A DNA stretch of 64,000 nt from Hyphomicrobium denitrificans 1NES1 (GTDB lineage: Bacteria > Pseudomonadota > Alphaproteobacteria > Rhizobiales > Hyphomicrobiaceae). The position numbers and the translations under genes are program-made. Under the pieces are notes generated by a model that saw nothing but the letters and a program-made list of their open reading frames with translations, was not told the DNA's origin and did no database searches. The stretch spans positions 1,612,001-1,676,000 of the forward strand of contig NC_021172.1 in the NCBI RefSeq assembly GCF_000230975.2. Reading direction: 5' to 3'. This document shows positions 27,952-44,474 of this stretch, piece by piece (positions within the stretch are counted from its first letter, which is position 1; the number at the start of each line of letters is the position of its first letter).

Positions 27952-27989
27952 ATCGGCGCGACACATGATGTGACCGCGCCGATTTTTTT
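27952..27989 (+). terminator. strong Rho-independent terminator
   Basis: A nine-base stem ATCGGCGCG / CGCGCCGAT with an inner CACAT/ATGTG stem, followed by seven T on the plus strand. It ends the transcript of the 27-residue peptide (and perhaps of the acetyltransferase operon). It is not oriented to serve the minus-strand metH operon. Confidence 0.9.
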
Positions 27990-28016
27990 GTTCCCGGAGC
28001 GGCGTCGCCGCCGCAA

Positions 28017-30713
<2,697 letters not shown>

Positions 30714-30722
30714 TTTCTGATT

Positions 30723-31784
30723 TCACCCGTGCACGAAAGGTTCGAGACCGGAGAGGCGCAGCCGCGGCTCTGCTTTGAAGGGCGTATGCGGCTTATATTT
30801 TTTCGCGTGACCGGCGATATGCGCGATATGATCGGGTGTCGATCCGCAGCATCCGCCGATGATATTGATCAAGCCGTCTGCAAGCCAAGGCTCGACCTTG
30901 CAAGCCATGTCGTCCGGAGTTTCGTCGTACTCGCCCATTGCATTCGGCAAACCGGCATTTGGATAAGCTGAGATGCGCACGTCCGCAACGTGGCACAGCT
31001 CGGCGATATAGGGGCGCATCAATTCGGCACCGAGCGCGCAGTTCAGTCCGATCGAAAACGGCTTTAGATGCCGCATGGAGTACCAGAACGCCTCCGCCGT
31101 CTGACCTGAAAGCGTGCGCCCGGAGCGATCGGTGATCGTGCCTGAGATCATGATCGGCAGTTCGAGATCCTTTTCCTCGAAGACTTCCAGCGTCGCAAAA
31201 CCGGCCGCCTTGGCGTTCAGGGTATCGAAGATCGTCTCGATCAGGATGATATCCGCGCCGCCGTCGACGAGCCCGCGCACCTGCTCTTTATAGGCATCCC
31301 GCAACTCGTCGAAATTGATGTTGCGGTAGTCCGGATTGTTGACGTCCGGCGAAATCGACGCCGTGCGGTTGGTCGGGCCGACGGCACCGGCGACGAAGCG
31401 CGGCTTCTCCGGTGTCTTGGCGGTCCAAGCGTCGGCGGCCCGGCGCGCGAGCTTGGCTGCCGCGACGTTGATCTCGTAAGCCAAATCTTCCATTCGATAA
31501 TCGGCGAGCGAGATGCGCTGCGCGTTGAACGTGTTCGTCTCGATGATGTCTGCGCCGGCAGCGAGATATTCGGAGTGAATATCCTCGATCACCTTCGGCT
31601 GCGTCAGAACCAGAAGATCGTTGTTGCCTTTGACGTCTTTGGAATGATCCGCAAATCGCTCGCCGCGATAATGCTCCTCTCCGAGCTTGTGCCGCTGGAT
31701 CATCGTACCCATCGCACCGTCGATGATCAGAATGCGTTCCTTCGCGGCTTTTTCCAGCGCCGCCCAACTCGGCTTACGTCTCAT
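30723..31784 (-). CDS. methionine synthase, homocysteine-binding subunit
   Basis: A 353-residue homocysteine S-methyltransferase domain, equal to the N-terminal module of MetH. It starts [15 protein letters not shown] near residue 13. Zinc ligands are the Cys in G-L-N-C-A-L-G-A and the Cys pair in G-G-C-C-G-S-T-P. It ends [11 protein letters not shown], where the linker to the pterin domain lies in fused MetH proteins. I start at ATG 31784, with GAGG six bases upstream and 28 bases after the metF stop. It must work with the downstream subunit to make methionine. Confidence 0.93.
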   Translation of the reverse strand: MRRKPSWAALEKAAKERILIIDGAMGTMIQRHKLGEEHYRGERFADHSKDVKGNNDLLVLTQPKVIEDIHSEYLAAGADIIETNTFNAQRISLADYRMEDLAYEINVAAAKLARRAADAWTAKTPEKPRFVAGAVGPTNRTASISPDVNNPDYRNINFDELRDAYKEQVRGLVDGGADIILIETIFDTLNAKAAGFATLEVFEEKDLELPIMISGTITDRSGRTLSGQTAEAFWYSMRHLKPFSIGLNCALGAELMRPYIAELCHVADVRISAYPNAGLPNAMGEYDETPDDMACKVEPWLADGLINIIGGCCGSTPDHIAHIAGHAKKYKPHTPFKAEPRLRLSGLEPFVHG

Positions 31785-31812
31785 CTCATACCTCGTATTC
31801 ACAGATATTCGA

Positions 31813-32730
31813 TCACGCCGCATTGGCGTCTGCATTCGATCTCGCAGGCCTCAGCCCCAGAAGGTGGCAGATAGCGTAAACGAGGTCGGCGCGGTTCAAT
31901 GTATAGAAGTGGAATTTCTTGATCCCTTCGTCGACGAGATCCATCACCTGTTCTGTGGCGACCGCCGCAGCGACCAGATGGGTCGTTGCGCTATCCTCTT
32001 CCAAGCCTTCGAAACGCCGTGCAAGCCACGACGGCACGCTCGCGCCCGCACGTTTCGCGAAGCCCGACACTTGCTTGAAATTATGGATCGGGACGATGCC
32101 CGGCGAGATCGGTACCCAGATTCCAGCAGCTCGCGCCCGTTCGAGGTAGCGCAGAAAACGCGCGTTATCGAAACCGAATTGCGTGATGATGCGATCGGCG
32201 CCGGCATCAACCTTGGCTTTGAGATTTTCGATATCGGCATCGACGGACGGGCTCTCCGGATGCTTCTCGGGATACCCTGCGACCGAAATTTCGAAGTTTG
32301 CGATCTTTTTGAGCCCCGCGACAAGATCGGCGGCATTGGTATATCCACCCGGATGCGGCTCATATTTCGTGCCCGCGCCCTGAGCCGGATCGCCACGCAG
32401 CGCCACGATATGGCGGACGCCTGCGTCCCAGTATGCTCTGGCAACGGCGTCGACCTCGTCCTTCGTCGCATCGACGCAAGTGAGATGAGCCGCAGGCTTC
32501 AGCTGCGTTTCGCGCAGGAGCCGCGTGACGGTCGCGTGGGTACGTTCGCGTGTGGAGCCGCCTGCTCCGTATGTCACGGATACGAACTCTGGCCGCAGCG
32601 GAGCAAGACGCGCGATCGATGACCACAACGTCTCCTCCATTTTTTCGGTCTTCGGCGGAAAGAACTCGAAGCTGACGACGATATCACCCGAGCCGAGGAG
32701 TTTGCTTTTGCGTTCGTTGCCCTGTGTCAT
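31813..32730 (-). CDS. metF: methylenetetrahydrofolate reductase
   Basis: A 305-residue FAD-dependent MetF, which supplies 5-methyltetrahydrofolate to MetH. Family segments include [27 protein letters not shown], the HLTC-V-D segment, LRGDPAQG, and [18 protein letters not shown]. The ATG at 32730 overlaps the ArsR-methyltransferase stop by one base (TGATG) and has GAGGAGG upstream, so the two are translationally coupled. It is second in the methionine-cycle operon. Confidence 0.97.
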   Translation of the reverse strand: MTQGNERKSKLLGSGDIVVSFEFFPPKTEKMEETLWSSIARLAPLRPEFVSVTYGAGGSTRERTHATVTRLLRETQLKPAAHLTCVDATKDEVDAVARAYWDAGVRHIVALRGDPAQGAGTKYEPHPGGYTNAADLVAGLKKIANFEISVAGYPEKHPESPSVDADIENLKAKVDAGADRIITQFGFDNARFLRYLERARAAGIWVPISPGIVPIHNFKQVSGFAKRAGASVPSWLARRFEGLEEDSATTHLVAAAVATEQVMDLVDEGIKKFHFYTLNRADLVYAICHLLGLRPARSNADANAA

Positions 32731-33758
32731 CAACGAGCCTCCTCAAGAGTGCCGGTGGCCGCGGCATCTCTGTTTGCTTTCCCTATGAACTCGCTCGGAC
32801 GCTCGGCAAGCCAGAGCGTGACGGTCAAGATTTCTTCGCTACCACCCGGCTTGCGCGTGAGATCACGCACCATGCGCGGGACCAGGCCCGCATCCTTGAG
32901 CCAGCCGCCGATCTGATCATGCGAAAAACCCAGCCGCTCGTGGGCTTCCTGGGTGCGCAAGAATTCAAGCTCGTGCGGCGCAAAGTCGACGATCAGCAGT
33001 TTGCCGCCCGGAGCCAGAACGCGCGCGGCCTCGCGGATCGCCAGCGACGGATCGGAAAGAAAATGCAGGATCTGATGCATCACGATGGCGTCGGCCTGCC
33101 TGTCGGCGAGCGACAACGCATAGATATCGCCGTGGCGAACCTGCGCGCGCGTGCAGCCATCCGTGTTGAGCTTGGCACGCGCGTAGGCAAGCATCGCCTG
33201 GTTGACGTCGATGCCGAGCCCTCTTTCGAAGCGGTCCGAGAAAAGCTCGAGCGTTCGGCCCGTGCCCGTCCCGAGATCGAGAAGGAAGCGAAATGGTCCA
33301 CTGCCCAATGCTTCGCGCATCGCGGCTTCGACTTCCCGCTCCGCAACATGGAGCGTCCGGATGCGGTCCCAATCGGCGGCGTGCTTCTCAAAGAATGCCT
33401 GAGCCGCCGCCTCGCGCTCCCGCTTCAGTGCATCGGCCCGCTCGCGATCGAGTCTTACCGCTGGTTCGGCTGGATCGACGTCGGCCACCAGCCGCAGCGC
33501 CAAGCGCCCGCCCGGCTGGCGGTCGGAGATGTGAAAATAAACCCAGCTTCCCTCGCGGAAGCGTTCGATCAGACCGGCCTCGAACAGCAGCTTCAAGTGC
33601 CGGCTGATACGGGGCTGGCTCTGCCCAAGGACAAGCGTCAGATCCTTGACGTTCAGTTCCCCACCGGCAAGCAGGAGCAGGATGCGCAGGCGGGTGGGCT
33701 CGGCCGCCGCCTTGAGCGCCGTAACCAAGTCCGATGTTTTGAGCTCCGCAGCAGACAT
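32730..33758 (-). CDS. ArsR-family regulator fused to a SAM-dependent methyltransferase
   Basis: A 342-residue protein. Residues 1-95 form an ArsR winged helix (AEPTRLRILLLLAGGELNV, QSQPRISRHLKLLFEAGLI). Residues about 140-320 form a class I methyltransferase with the SAM loop LLDLGTGTGRTLELF and later HQILHFLSDP. ArsR-type SahR regulators known from Proteobacteria respond to S-adenosylhomocysteine and control methyl-cycle genes, which suits this position ahead of metF and metH. I use ATG 33758 because an earlier ATG at 33770 lies inside the palindromic operator. Autoregulation is inferred. Confidence 0.93.
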   Translation of the reverse strand: MSAAELKTSDLVTALKAAAEPTRLRILLLLAGGELNVKDLTLVLGQSQPRISRHLKLLFEAGLIERFREGSWVYFHISDRQPGGRLALRLVADVDPAEPAVRLDRERADALKREREAAAQAFFEKHAADWDRIRTLHVAEREVEAAMREALGSGPFRFLLDLGTGTGRTLELFSDRFERGLGIDVNQAMLAYARAKLNTDGCTRAQVRHGDIYALSLADRQADAIVMHQILHFLSDPSLAIREAARVLAPGGKLLIVDFAPHELEFLRTQEAHERLGFSHDQIGGWLKDAGLVPRMVRDLTRKPGGSEEILTVTLWLAERPSEFIGKANRDAAATGTLEEAR

Positions 33759-33766
33759 ACGCCGCA

Positions 33767-33790
33767 ACATATAAAGACATGTTTATATGT
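33767..33790. promoter_or_regulatory. palindromic operator of the ArsR/metF/metH operon
   Basis: Perfect nine-base arms ACATATAAA / TTTATATGT with a six-base centre (GACATG), eight bases upstream of the chosen ATG of the ArsR-methyltransferase gene. It overlaps a TATATG -10-like element on the minus strand, so binding would block the promoter. Arm length and AT content in a GC-rich genome make chance unlikely. Confidence 0.75.
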
Positions 33791-33888
33791 CAAGCGCAGT
33801 CTTTGTGCCCTATCGAATACCGAACAGCGCTTAACCACGTTTTAGCAACCTCGCGCATAACGTCCCTGACGCCCTGGCTGACGCAGTG

Positions 33889-34524
33889 ATGTACATGCAG
33901 CAACAATCCCCTGAACACGTTGAGATTTCCGGCGAAGCTTATCGCCTGCCGATCACTCTCAGACAAAGCGAGCCGAAGCTCGCGAGGCTGCCGGGCTTGC
34001 TGCTGATGTCGACGTTGGCGGCGCTCATCGTCGTTCCGCAAATCGGGCTTGCTGTCTACGCGCTTGCATCGGCGGAGTTGCGCGCCGCACTCGCGGCCCA
34101 TCCGATTGCCGCAATCGAACTTGCCGTCGCGTTCACGTTCTGGGCCGGTCTCGTCTGCTGGCCGCTACGCAACATCATCCTCGCGATGGCCTCGGACCGC
34201 ATTATCGATATCCGAAACGGAGAGGTCATGGTCGTCGACAGGACGCCGTTCTCCACCCACGGCTGGCGTATGCCGCTCGTAACCTATAGCGGCATTACGG
34301 TTCATCTTCGTACATCGCTCTCCAGCGTCCTGCGTGAGGTCGTGCTGGTGCATCCCGATCCGCGCCGAAGCGTCATTTTGGCGATGGCGGAACAGATCGG
34401 AAAACGCGAAATCCTTGAGCTGTGCCGTATCCTTGGGCTTCCTTTGCTGCGGCCCGACGCGCCGACCGGCACAAGCAGGCCTTCCGGCGGCCACAAATTC
34501 GACGCCGATCTTGCACCGGCTTGA
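33889..34524 (+). CDS. hypothetical membrane protein, two spans
   Basis: A protein of about 211 residues with two membrane helices (about residues 36-60 and 75-98: MSTLAALIVVPQIGLAVYAL and IELAVAFTFWAGLVCWPL). A C-terminal cytoplasmic domain of about 110 residues follows, with strand-like segments DRIIDIRNGEVMVVDRT and YSGITVHLRT that resemble a PH-like or photosynthesis-assembly-type fold. The start is uncertain (GTG 33886, ATG 33889 or 33895). I do not recognise the family. Confidence 0.75.
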   Translation: MYMQQQSPEHVEISGEAYRLPITLRQSEPKLARLPGLLLMSTLAALIVVPQIGLAVYALASAELRAALAAHPIAAIELAVAFTFWAGLVCWPLRNIILAMASDRIIDIRNGEVMVVDRTPFSTHGWRMPLVTYSGITVHLRTSLSSVLREVVLVHPDPRRSVILAMAEQIGKREILELCRILGLPLLRPDAPTGTSRPSGGHKFDADLAPA

Positions 34525-34653
34525 GCGTGATCGGGCATTGTTTTGACGAGATTGTTGCTTCTCTACCGCGGTGAGGCGGTTTGTGCGGGCGGATCAGGGG
34601 CAGCACGGACCTTTCGGGCTGACTTCGAAAGAGAGAACTGATAAGGGGCGACT

Positions 34654-35256
34654 ATGCGAGGGTTAGACACGCAGATGACTTCCTGGACGCGGACGCGCTC
34701 CGCCTGCTGGCTACTTGCCATGATCGCCTGCGTCGCAGCGCTGACGGCGAGCACCGCACGCGCGGAATCGCCGGCGGCCTATATGCAGGGCGTTCAGAAC
34801 GAGCTTCTCGCCGCCCAGCGCACGGGAAGCGTCACGGCATTCAGCGATGTACTTCGCAAACATATGGACGTTCCCGGTGTAGGCCTGACCGCGCTAGGAC
34901 CGCATGCGCGCACGCTGCCGAAGGCCGAGCGGCCGAGCTACTACAACGGCATGATCAACTTTATCGCGAAATATGCGGCCAAAACGGCGCCACAATATCC
35001 AGTGGCAAGTGCCGTCGTCGTCGGTCAAGGCCCCGGAGATGCAGGGGGCACGAACGTCGATGCACGCATCACATTGCGCTCGGGTGAAAGCTACGACATC
35101 CGTTGGCTCGTCGTGAAATCGGGGACCGGGTACAAGGTGCGCGACGCACAGGTCGTCGGGTTCTGGATGACATCGTTTCTCGATGATCTTTTCCAGAACT
35201 ACATCACCGAGAACGGCAACAATCCCCGGGCACTCGTGCTTGCCTTGAGCCGCTAG
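34654..35256 (+). CDS. MlaC/Ttg2D-family periplasmic phospholipid-binding protein
   Basis: A 200-residue exported protein with a signal peptide ending ...STARA/ES near residue 37. The mature part follows the MlaC pattern: a conserved helix with YYNGMINFIAKYAA, then TNVDARITLRSG, YDIRWLVVKSGTGYKVRDAQVVGFWM and FQNYITENGN. MlaC shuttles phospholipids between the outer-membrane complex and the inner-membrane MlaFEDB transporter. No other mla gene is in the window. The ATG has AAGGGG upstream. Confidence 0.9.
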   Translation: MRGLDTQMTSWTRTRSACWLLAMIACVAALTASTARAESPAAYMQGVQNELLAAQRTGSVTAFSDVLRKHMDVPGVGLTALGPHARTLPKAERPSYYNGMINFIAKYAAKTAPQYPVASAVVVGQGPGDAGGTNVDARITLRSGESYDIRWLVVKSGTGYKVRDAQVVGFWMTSFLDDLFQNYITENGNNPRALVLALSR

Positions 35257-35581
35257 CTCAATCTCACGACCGCCGTCTCGTCGGGGTCGAACCGGTTTGT
35301 GCCTTTTCCGCATACGCTGGAGACTTTTTTCGAATCCGTCGGTATGCCCCTTAATCTCGCTGGTATTGAACCCTATTTGGAGCGGGTGCGCGCGGCGTGT
35401 CGATGGCGGCACGCATTTCCGCGCCTTCATTCCAAGTTGCGGTTATTTCATTGACAACGCTGCGCTCCTGTGAGCGCTAGCGGACATATCGGCGCGTAAT
35501 GTCCGGCACCTGGGATGCCGGGCTGATTGAAGCGGAACTTGCGGCACACGGCAGGACCGCGGAGCAGGTAGGGAGGCCGTC
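35257..35581. other. intergenic region
   Basis: About 325 bases between the mlaC-like gene and the PRC-barrel-like gene. It contains a consensus-like TTGACA at 35451, but no good -10 at 16-18 bases spacing. Nothing coding is convincing. Confidence 0.4.
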
Positions 35582-36304
35582 GTGCTTTCGGTGAAAACGT
35601 ATCCTCTGGCGAGCGTTGCTGTCGCCGCCATGTTGGTCTTCGGGGCTTCGCCCGGATACTCTGCGACAAAGGACGGGACCGTTCTCGCGCAACAGCAAGT
35701 CGAGCCGGCTGATGCGGGTAAGACTTCTCCGGAACAGCCGTCTGCGGGCGAGGATGCGGCTCCGGTGACCGCTCCCGAATCCGGTGACGCCCCTCAGGAG
35801 GGCCAAAGCAGCCCGGCCGCGGAAGGAGCAGGCGATGCCGCTGCGCCTGCACAAGACAATGAAGCGCCGCCGTCCGATGCCGGCGTTAGCCCCGCACCCG
35901 ACAATGCAGGACCCGCAACCGGCGACGATAAAGCCGCATCGCCTGAGGGCGGCTCTGCGGACGTTGCTCCGGTCACGCCGGAAAACCCGCCGACCCCAGC
36001 CGAGCCCGGCGCTTCAGAAGGCTCAAGCTCTCAGAGCTCGACCATCGACGCCAGTCAATTGAAAATCGGCCAAGCTGTGTTGGGCTCGGACGGGGCAAAG
36101 ATCGGCGAAGTCAACGGCGTGAAATCCGATACCGCCGGCAAGGTGCAAGAGATCCTTGTCACTGCCGGAGGCGCAGCCGGCATCAACGCCAAGGTGTTCG
36201 CCGTTTCCGGCGACAAGATCACCGAGGTGAAAGACGACGTAAAGCTGTCGCTCACCTCGGAAGAAGCGAAGCAGCTGCCGATCATCGACAACAGCAACGG
36301 CTGA
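35582..36304 (+). CDS. exported Pro/Ala-rich protein with PRC-barrel-like C-terminal domain
   Basis: A 240-residue protein starting with GTG at 35582, preceded by GGGAGG. A signal peptide ends near ...SPGYSA/TK. Residues about 35-155 are a low-complexity Ala/Pro/Glu/Gly/Ser linker, likely disordered. Residues about 160-235 resemble a PRC barrel (IGQAVLGSDGAKIGEVNGVKS, VQEILVTAGG, VFAVSGDKI). It could be an envelope-anchored or secreted protein. Its role is unknown. Confidence 0.8.
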   Translation: MLSVKTYPLASVAVAAMLVFGASPGYSATKDGTVLAQQQVEPADAGKTSPEQPSAGEDAAPVTAPESGDAPQEGQSSPAAEGAGDAAAPAQDNEAPPSDAGVSPAPDNAGPATGDDKAASPEGGSADVAPVTPENPPTPAEPGASEGSSSQSSTIDASQLKIGQAVLGSDGAKIGEVNGVKSDTAGKVQEILVTAGGAAGINAKVFAVSGDKITEVKDDVKLSLTSEEAKQLPIIDNSNG

Positions 36305-36315
36305 GCATTTTGATT

Positions 36316-36356
36316 GCGGCTTCCGACTCTCCTTCGTCGATCCGGCCGGAAGCCGC
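36316..36356. terminator. 10-bp stem hairpin between convergent genes
   Basis: Arms GCGGCTTCCG / CGGAAGCCGC with a 21-base loop, between the convergent PRC-like and ettA genes. No T-run follows, so it is a possible bidirectional transcript end. Confidence 0.45.
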
Positions 36357-36368
36357 GGTTGCCATCCG

Positions 36369-38027
<1,659 letters not shown>

Positions 38028-38152
38028 CGTGGGCGCCTCTAAGAAAGAAGGTTTAGGGATTAGGCGCGCGTTCTAGCCGATCGCCGCGCACTGCTCAAAT
38101 ATATCATTGCGCTCGGGTTTCAACCCGCCCAGACCGCCGCATGACCACAGGT

Positions 38153-39181
38153 TCATTGGGACGACGGCGCGATCAACCCTGGCAGCATTTCCGCTCGCTT
38201 GCTCCAGCGGCGAACGATCTCCGCTGCAATAACCTCGGCGGAGTGAAGCGGCTTGTATGTCCAGGTTTCGATCTCATCCCCAGGCGCAGGGGCCGGCCTC
38301 GTTGCTCCATAGTCGGCGAGCGCCTTATGAAAGCGGTCGAATTTCGCGCTTCCGCCGGACGGCGAGAAAATGTAGATGGGCCGGCCTGTCGCCGCAGCCT
38401 CGCAGGTCATACTGACGCTGTCGGCGGTGATGAGGAAAAGATCGGCATGGGCTAGAAAATCCGGATAGGGATTCTGTCCGGTGCCATCCCAGAACAACGC
38501 CTTCGCCTTGCACACGGCATCTTTGATGCGCGCGGCAAGTTCCTCCGGCGTCCGCCGCGATGTCGTGACCATCAGGCCAAATCCCTTATCGGCGAATGCT
38601 TGGAGACCTGCGATCAACTGGGATTCGTCGTCGCTGTAGCGGTAATCTCCGTTGGGTCCGCCGATCAGACATGCGATGCGCGGCTGAGGTAGAGCCGCGA
38701 TCTCCGCCGGCATGTGTGCGCGGAGCGCTTCCAGGCGCTGCAGCGAATAACGGTGCGGCGCCGTCAGGGTTGAGATGACGTTGGGTCCGCGCCGATGGTC
38801 GTGCTCGGGGACCCAGATCAGATCGGCGCTTCCGGGGCCCGTACGGGGATCCATCAAAATAACCGTATATGTCGCAAAGCCGGCCTGACGGCGAAGTGCC
38901 CGGAGATAGGGGATCGTCGTGCGGCCGGTGGCAAAGGCCAATGCCGGCCACGGCGGTCTGAACGGCGTGTCCGGCTGCCCGAAACGTTCGCGAGGCGAGA
39001 CCGGACCCCAGGGCGCCATCCATTTGAAGACGCCGCTCGGGGCCACCCGTTTGAGCTCGGCCGTCACGCCCAGCGCGTCGACGACGCCAAAGCATTGGGC
39101 TTCATGCCCCGCCTTGCCGTCCGAAAATATCCAGGCCGTCAGGCCTGCCAGGGGTCCCGCATGGGGCAACATACTTATCAT
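38153..39181 (-). CDS. ELM1/GtrOC1-family putative nucleoside-diphosphate-sugar epimerase-like protein
   Basis: A 342-residue protein of the 'mitochondrial fission ELM1' family (former DUF1022), common in alphaproteobacteria. Family segments include AWIFSDGKAGHEAQCFGVVDALG, GRTTIPYLRALRR, MDPRTG, CLIGGPNGDYRY and the C-terminal LITADSVSMTCEAAATGRPIYIF, which resembles a GT-B glycosyltransferase nucleotide-binding end. The bacterial role is not established. Confidence 0.92.
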   Translation of the reverse strand: MISMLPHAGPLAGLTAWIFSDGKAGHEAQCFGVVDALGVTAELKRVAPSGVFKWMAPWGPVSPRERFGQPDTPFRPPWPALAFATGRTTIPYLRALRRQAGFATYTVILMDPRTGPGSADLIWVPEHDHRRGPNVISTLTAPHRYSLQRLEALRAHMPAEIAALPQPRIACLIGGPNGDYRYSDDESQLIAGLQAFADKGFGLMVTTSRRTPEELAARIKDAVCKAKALFWDGTGQNPYPDFLAHADLFLITADSVSMTCEAAATGRPIYIFSPSGGSAKFDRFHKALADYGATRPAPAPGDEIETWTYKPLHSAEVIAAEIVRRWSKRAEMLPGLIAPSSQ

Positions 39182-39314
39182 ACCACGATCTTTTCATCGC
39201 TCCCGGCCGAAGAGTCGAGCCCTAGGCCTCCGCGTGATAAGGAAACAAATGAAACGTAATGCCGCGCAGTAGCGTTCCTGATATTACATTTTCGGTCTCA
39301 CGAACGGATTGTTT

Positions 39315-39803
39315 ATGGCGATAGAACTCGACGCGACGGACTGGCGAATTCTGAAAGAGCTGCAGGCCGACGGCCGGATGACGAACATTGCGCTCGCCAA
39401 CCGGATCGGCCTTTCGGCTCCGCCGTGCCTGCGCCGCGTCCGGGCACTTGAAGAAGCCGGGCTGATCTCGGGATATACCGCGCTCATCGATGAAGTCGCC
39501 CTCGGCTACGCTTTGACGGCCTTCGCGATGGTCAGGCTCCACAATCAGGCGGAATCCGATCTTCGCACCTTCGAAAACCGCATTCTCGCCTGGCCCCTCG
39601 TCCGTGAGGCCTACATGCTTTCCGGGGAAAGCGATTTTATGCTGAAATGTATCGCGCGCGATTTACCGGAGTTCCAGAACTTCGTGCTCGACGAGCTGAC
39701 GTCCGCGCCGAACGTCGCGAGCGTAAAAACGTTTCTGACCATCCGAAGGACCAAGCGTGAACCCGGGGTCCCGATTGCTGCTGCGGGCCCGGACGAAACC
39801 TGA
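39315..39803 (+). CDS. Lrp/AsnC-family transcriptional regulator
   Basis: A 162-residue regulator. An N-terminal helix-turn-helix (LDATDWRILKELQADGRMTN, IGLSAPPCLRRVRALEEAGLI) is followed by an RAM/AsnC effector domain (YMLSGESDFMLKCIARDL). The ATG at 39315 is preferred; a TTG two codons upstream is also possible. Such regulators bind amino acids. The target genes are not evident from context. Confidence 0.94.
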   Translation: MAIELDATDWRILKELQADGRMTNIALANRIGLSAPPCLRRVRALEEAGLISGYTALIDEVALGYALTAFAMVRLHNQAESDLRTFENRILAWPLVREAYMLSGESDFMLKCIARDLPEFQNFVLDELTSAPNVASVKTFLTIRRTKREPGVPIAAAGPDET

Positions 39804-39829
39804 AGCACTAAGAGGCATTCGAGGGTGCG

Positions 39830-40399
39830 ATGCAGTGCTTTTCGGCCGACGCGATGTCAACGAGGCTAGCGGTGCTGCTTGGCGCCCTATCACTCAGTGT
39901 AACGAGCGACGCTATCGCAACGTCGAGCGACCTCTACGATCGCTACTTCTCCAATGTTCTCGCTGGCCCACCTTGCTTCGCAAGGACATACGACGATGCA
40001 CATCTCAAGGCGCATCCTGCTCAGCGCGTCCGCAGCATCGAGATCGATCTGTCCAAGACGAACTCCGACGGGTCACCGAATTCGTCAGACCGCTTCGAGC
40101 TTGGGTTTGCGCTGATGCTCGCGACAACTTCCGAGTGGTACGGTCAGTCCGCAAGCTGCAAGGCAAGCGACACAGCTTTCGAATGTTTTCTAGAGGCAGA
40201 CGGCGGTCTCTTCCGGCTGGCACCTGCGGCAGACGGCGGCCTTCGCCTCGAGACTGGAGAAACTGGCATTACGATCGAAGGAACGTCCGATACGATCGAG
40301 CTCAGCGGCACCGAAGGCGGCGACAGAGTCTTCGACTTGTTGCCTTCGAAAGGCGAATGCGACGCCGCACGCGCCTTCTTCGAGGGCGGCAACGAATAG
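39830..40399 (+). CDS. hypothetical exported protein
   Basis: A 189-residue protein with a signal peptide (MSTRLAVLLGALSLSVTSDAIA if the inner ATG at 39854 is used). The mature domain contains four or more Cys and a repeating beta pattern (FRLAPAADGGLRLETGETGITIEG). GAGGG precedes the ATG at 39830. I recognise no family. It lies 26 bases past the Lrp gene on the same strand. Confidence 0.7.
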   Translation: MQCFSADAMSTRLAVLLGALSLSVTSDAIATSSDLYDRYFSNVLAGPPCFARTYDDAHLKAHPAQRVRSIEIDLSKTNSDGSPNSSDRFELGFALMLATTSEWYGQSASCKASDTAFECFLEADGGLFRLAPAADGGLRLETGETGITIEGTSDTIELSGTEGGDRVFDLLPSKGECDAARAFFEGGNE

Positions 40400-40420
40400 C
40401 CGCCCTGGCGCCGTCATGCA

Positions 40421-40894
40421 CTACCTCCAGGCGACTTTCAGAACTTCGAGCGTTCGCGTGCCTTTCGGCGTCGTCACGTCGACGCTCTCGCCCTTCGACT
40501 TGCCGATCAACGCGCGCCCGATCGGAGATGAAATCGAGATCTTGCCATTCTTCAAGTCGGCTTCCGTATCCCCGACGATGGTGTAGGTCACCTTCTCGTC
40601 CGAGTCCTCATTCTGAAGCGTCACGGTTGCGCCGAACTTGATCGTGTCGCCGGAAAGTTTGGACGTGTCGATGACCTCGGCGCGATTGATCTTGTCCTCA
40701 AGCTCGGCGACGCGCGCCTCGTTCAGGCCCTGCTGTTCCTTGGCGGCATGATACTCGGCATTTTCCGAAAGGTCTCCATGGGCGCGCGCCTCCGAAATCG
40801 CCGCGATGATGCGCGGCCGTTCAACAGCTTTCAGGCGCTGCAGCTCCGCTTCGAGGTTCTTGTAACCCTCGACAGTCATCGGCACCCGTTCCAT
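40421..40894 (-). CDS. greA: transcription elongation factor GreA
   Basis: A 157-residue Gre factor, which rescues backtracked RNA polymerase by stimulating transcript cleavage. The N-terminal coiled coil has the acidic tip ([20 protein letters not shown]), followed by the FKBP-like C-terminal domain ([38 protein letters not shown]). I use ATG 40894, which gives the canonical GreA length and has GGAG upstream. It lies downstream of carB on the same strand, as in related genomes. Confidence 0.96.
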   Translation of the reverse strand: MERVPMTVEGYKNLEAELQRLKAVERPRIIAAISEARAHGDLSENAEYHAAKEQQGLNEARVAELEDKINRAEVIDTSKLSGDTIKFGATVTLQNEDSDEKVTYTIVGDTEADLKNGKISISSPIGRALIGKSKGESVDVTTPKGTRTLEVLKVAWR

Positions 40895-41034
40895 CATCTT
40901 CTCCACGTCTCGAACGGTCTCAATTCGCGGAGCGTTCGGCTCCGACCCAGTTAACTCGCGCTTTGGTGAACAGGAAAGTAGCTGTGCTGGCCGCGCTATT
41001 CGAAAGCGTTCAGATCACCTGCATTGCGAACGGC

Positions 41035-44310
<3,276 letters not shown>

Positions 44311-44474
44311 GCCGCGCAAGCGTTTGGCCGAAGCGGAAGCGGGCGACGCAGCCGGCTCGGTGATTGATGTTTCTGATCTCAGGCTAAGGGGGGCTTATAG
44401 GCAAAGGCGGACGGGGGGGGAACCCTCAAAATACTGCGGCATAGGGTTTCCCAACGTAACGCTGTGTCAGAAAA

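Noticed and set aside
35451..35479. Sigma-70 promoter with TTGACA ahead of the PRC-barrel-like gene
   Set aside because: The -35 matches, but no -10 of reasonable quality lies 16-19 bases downstream.
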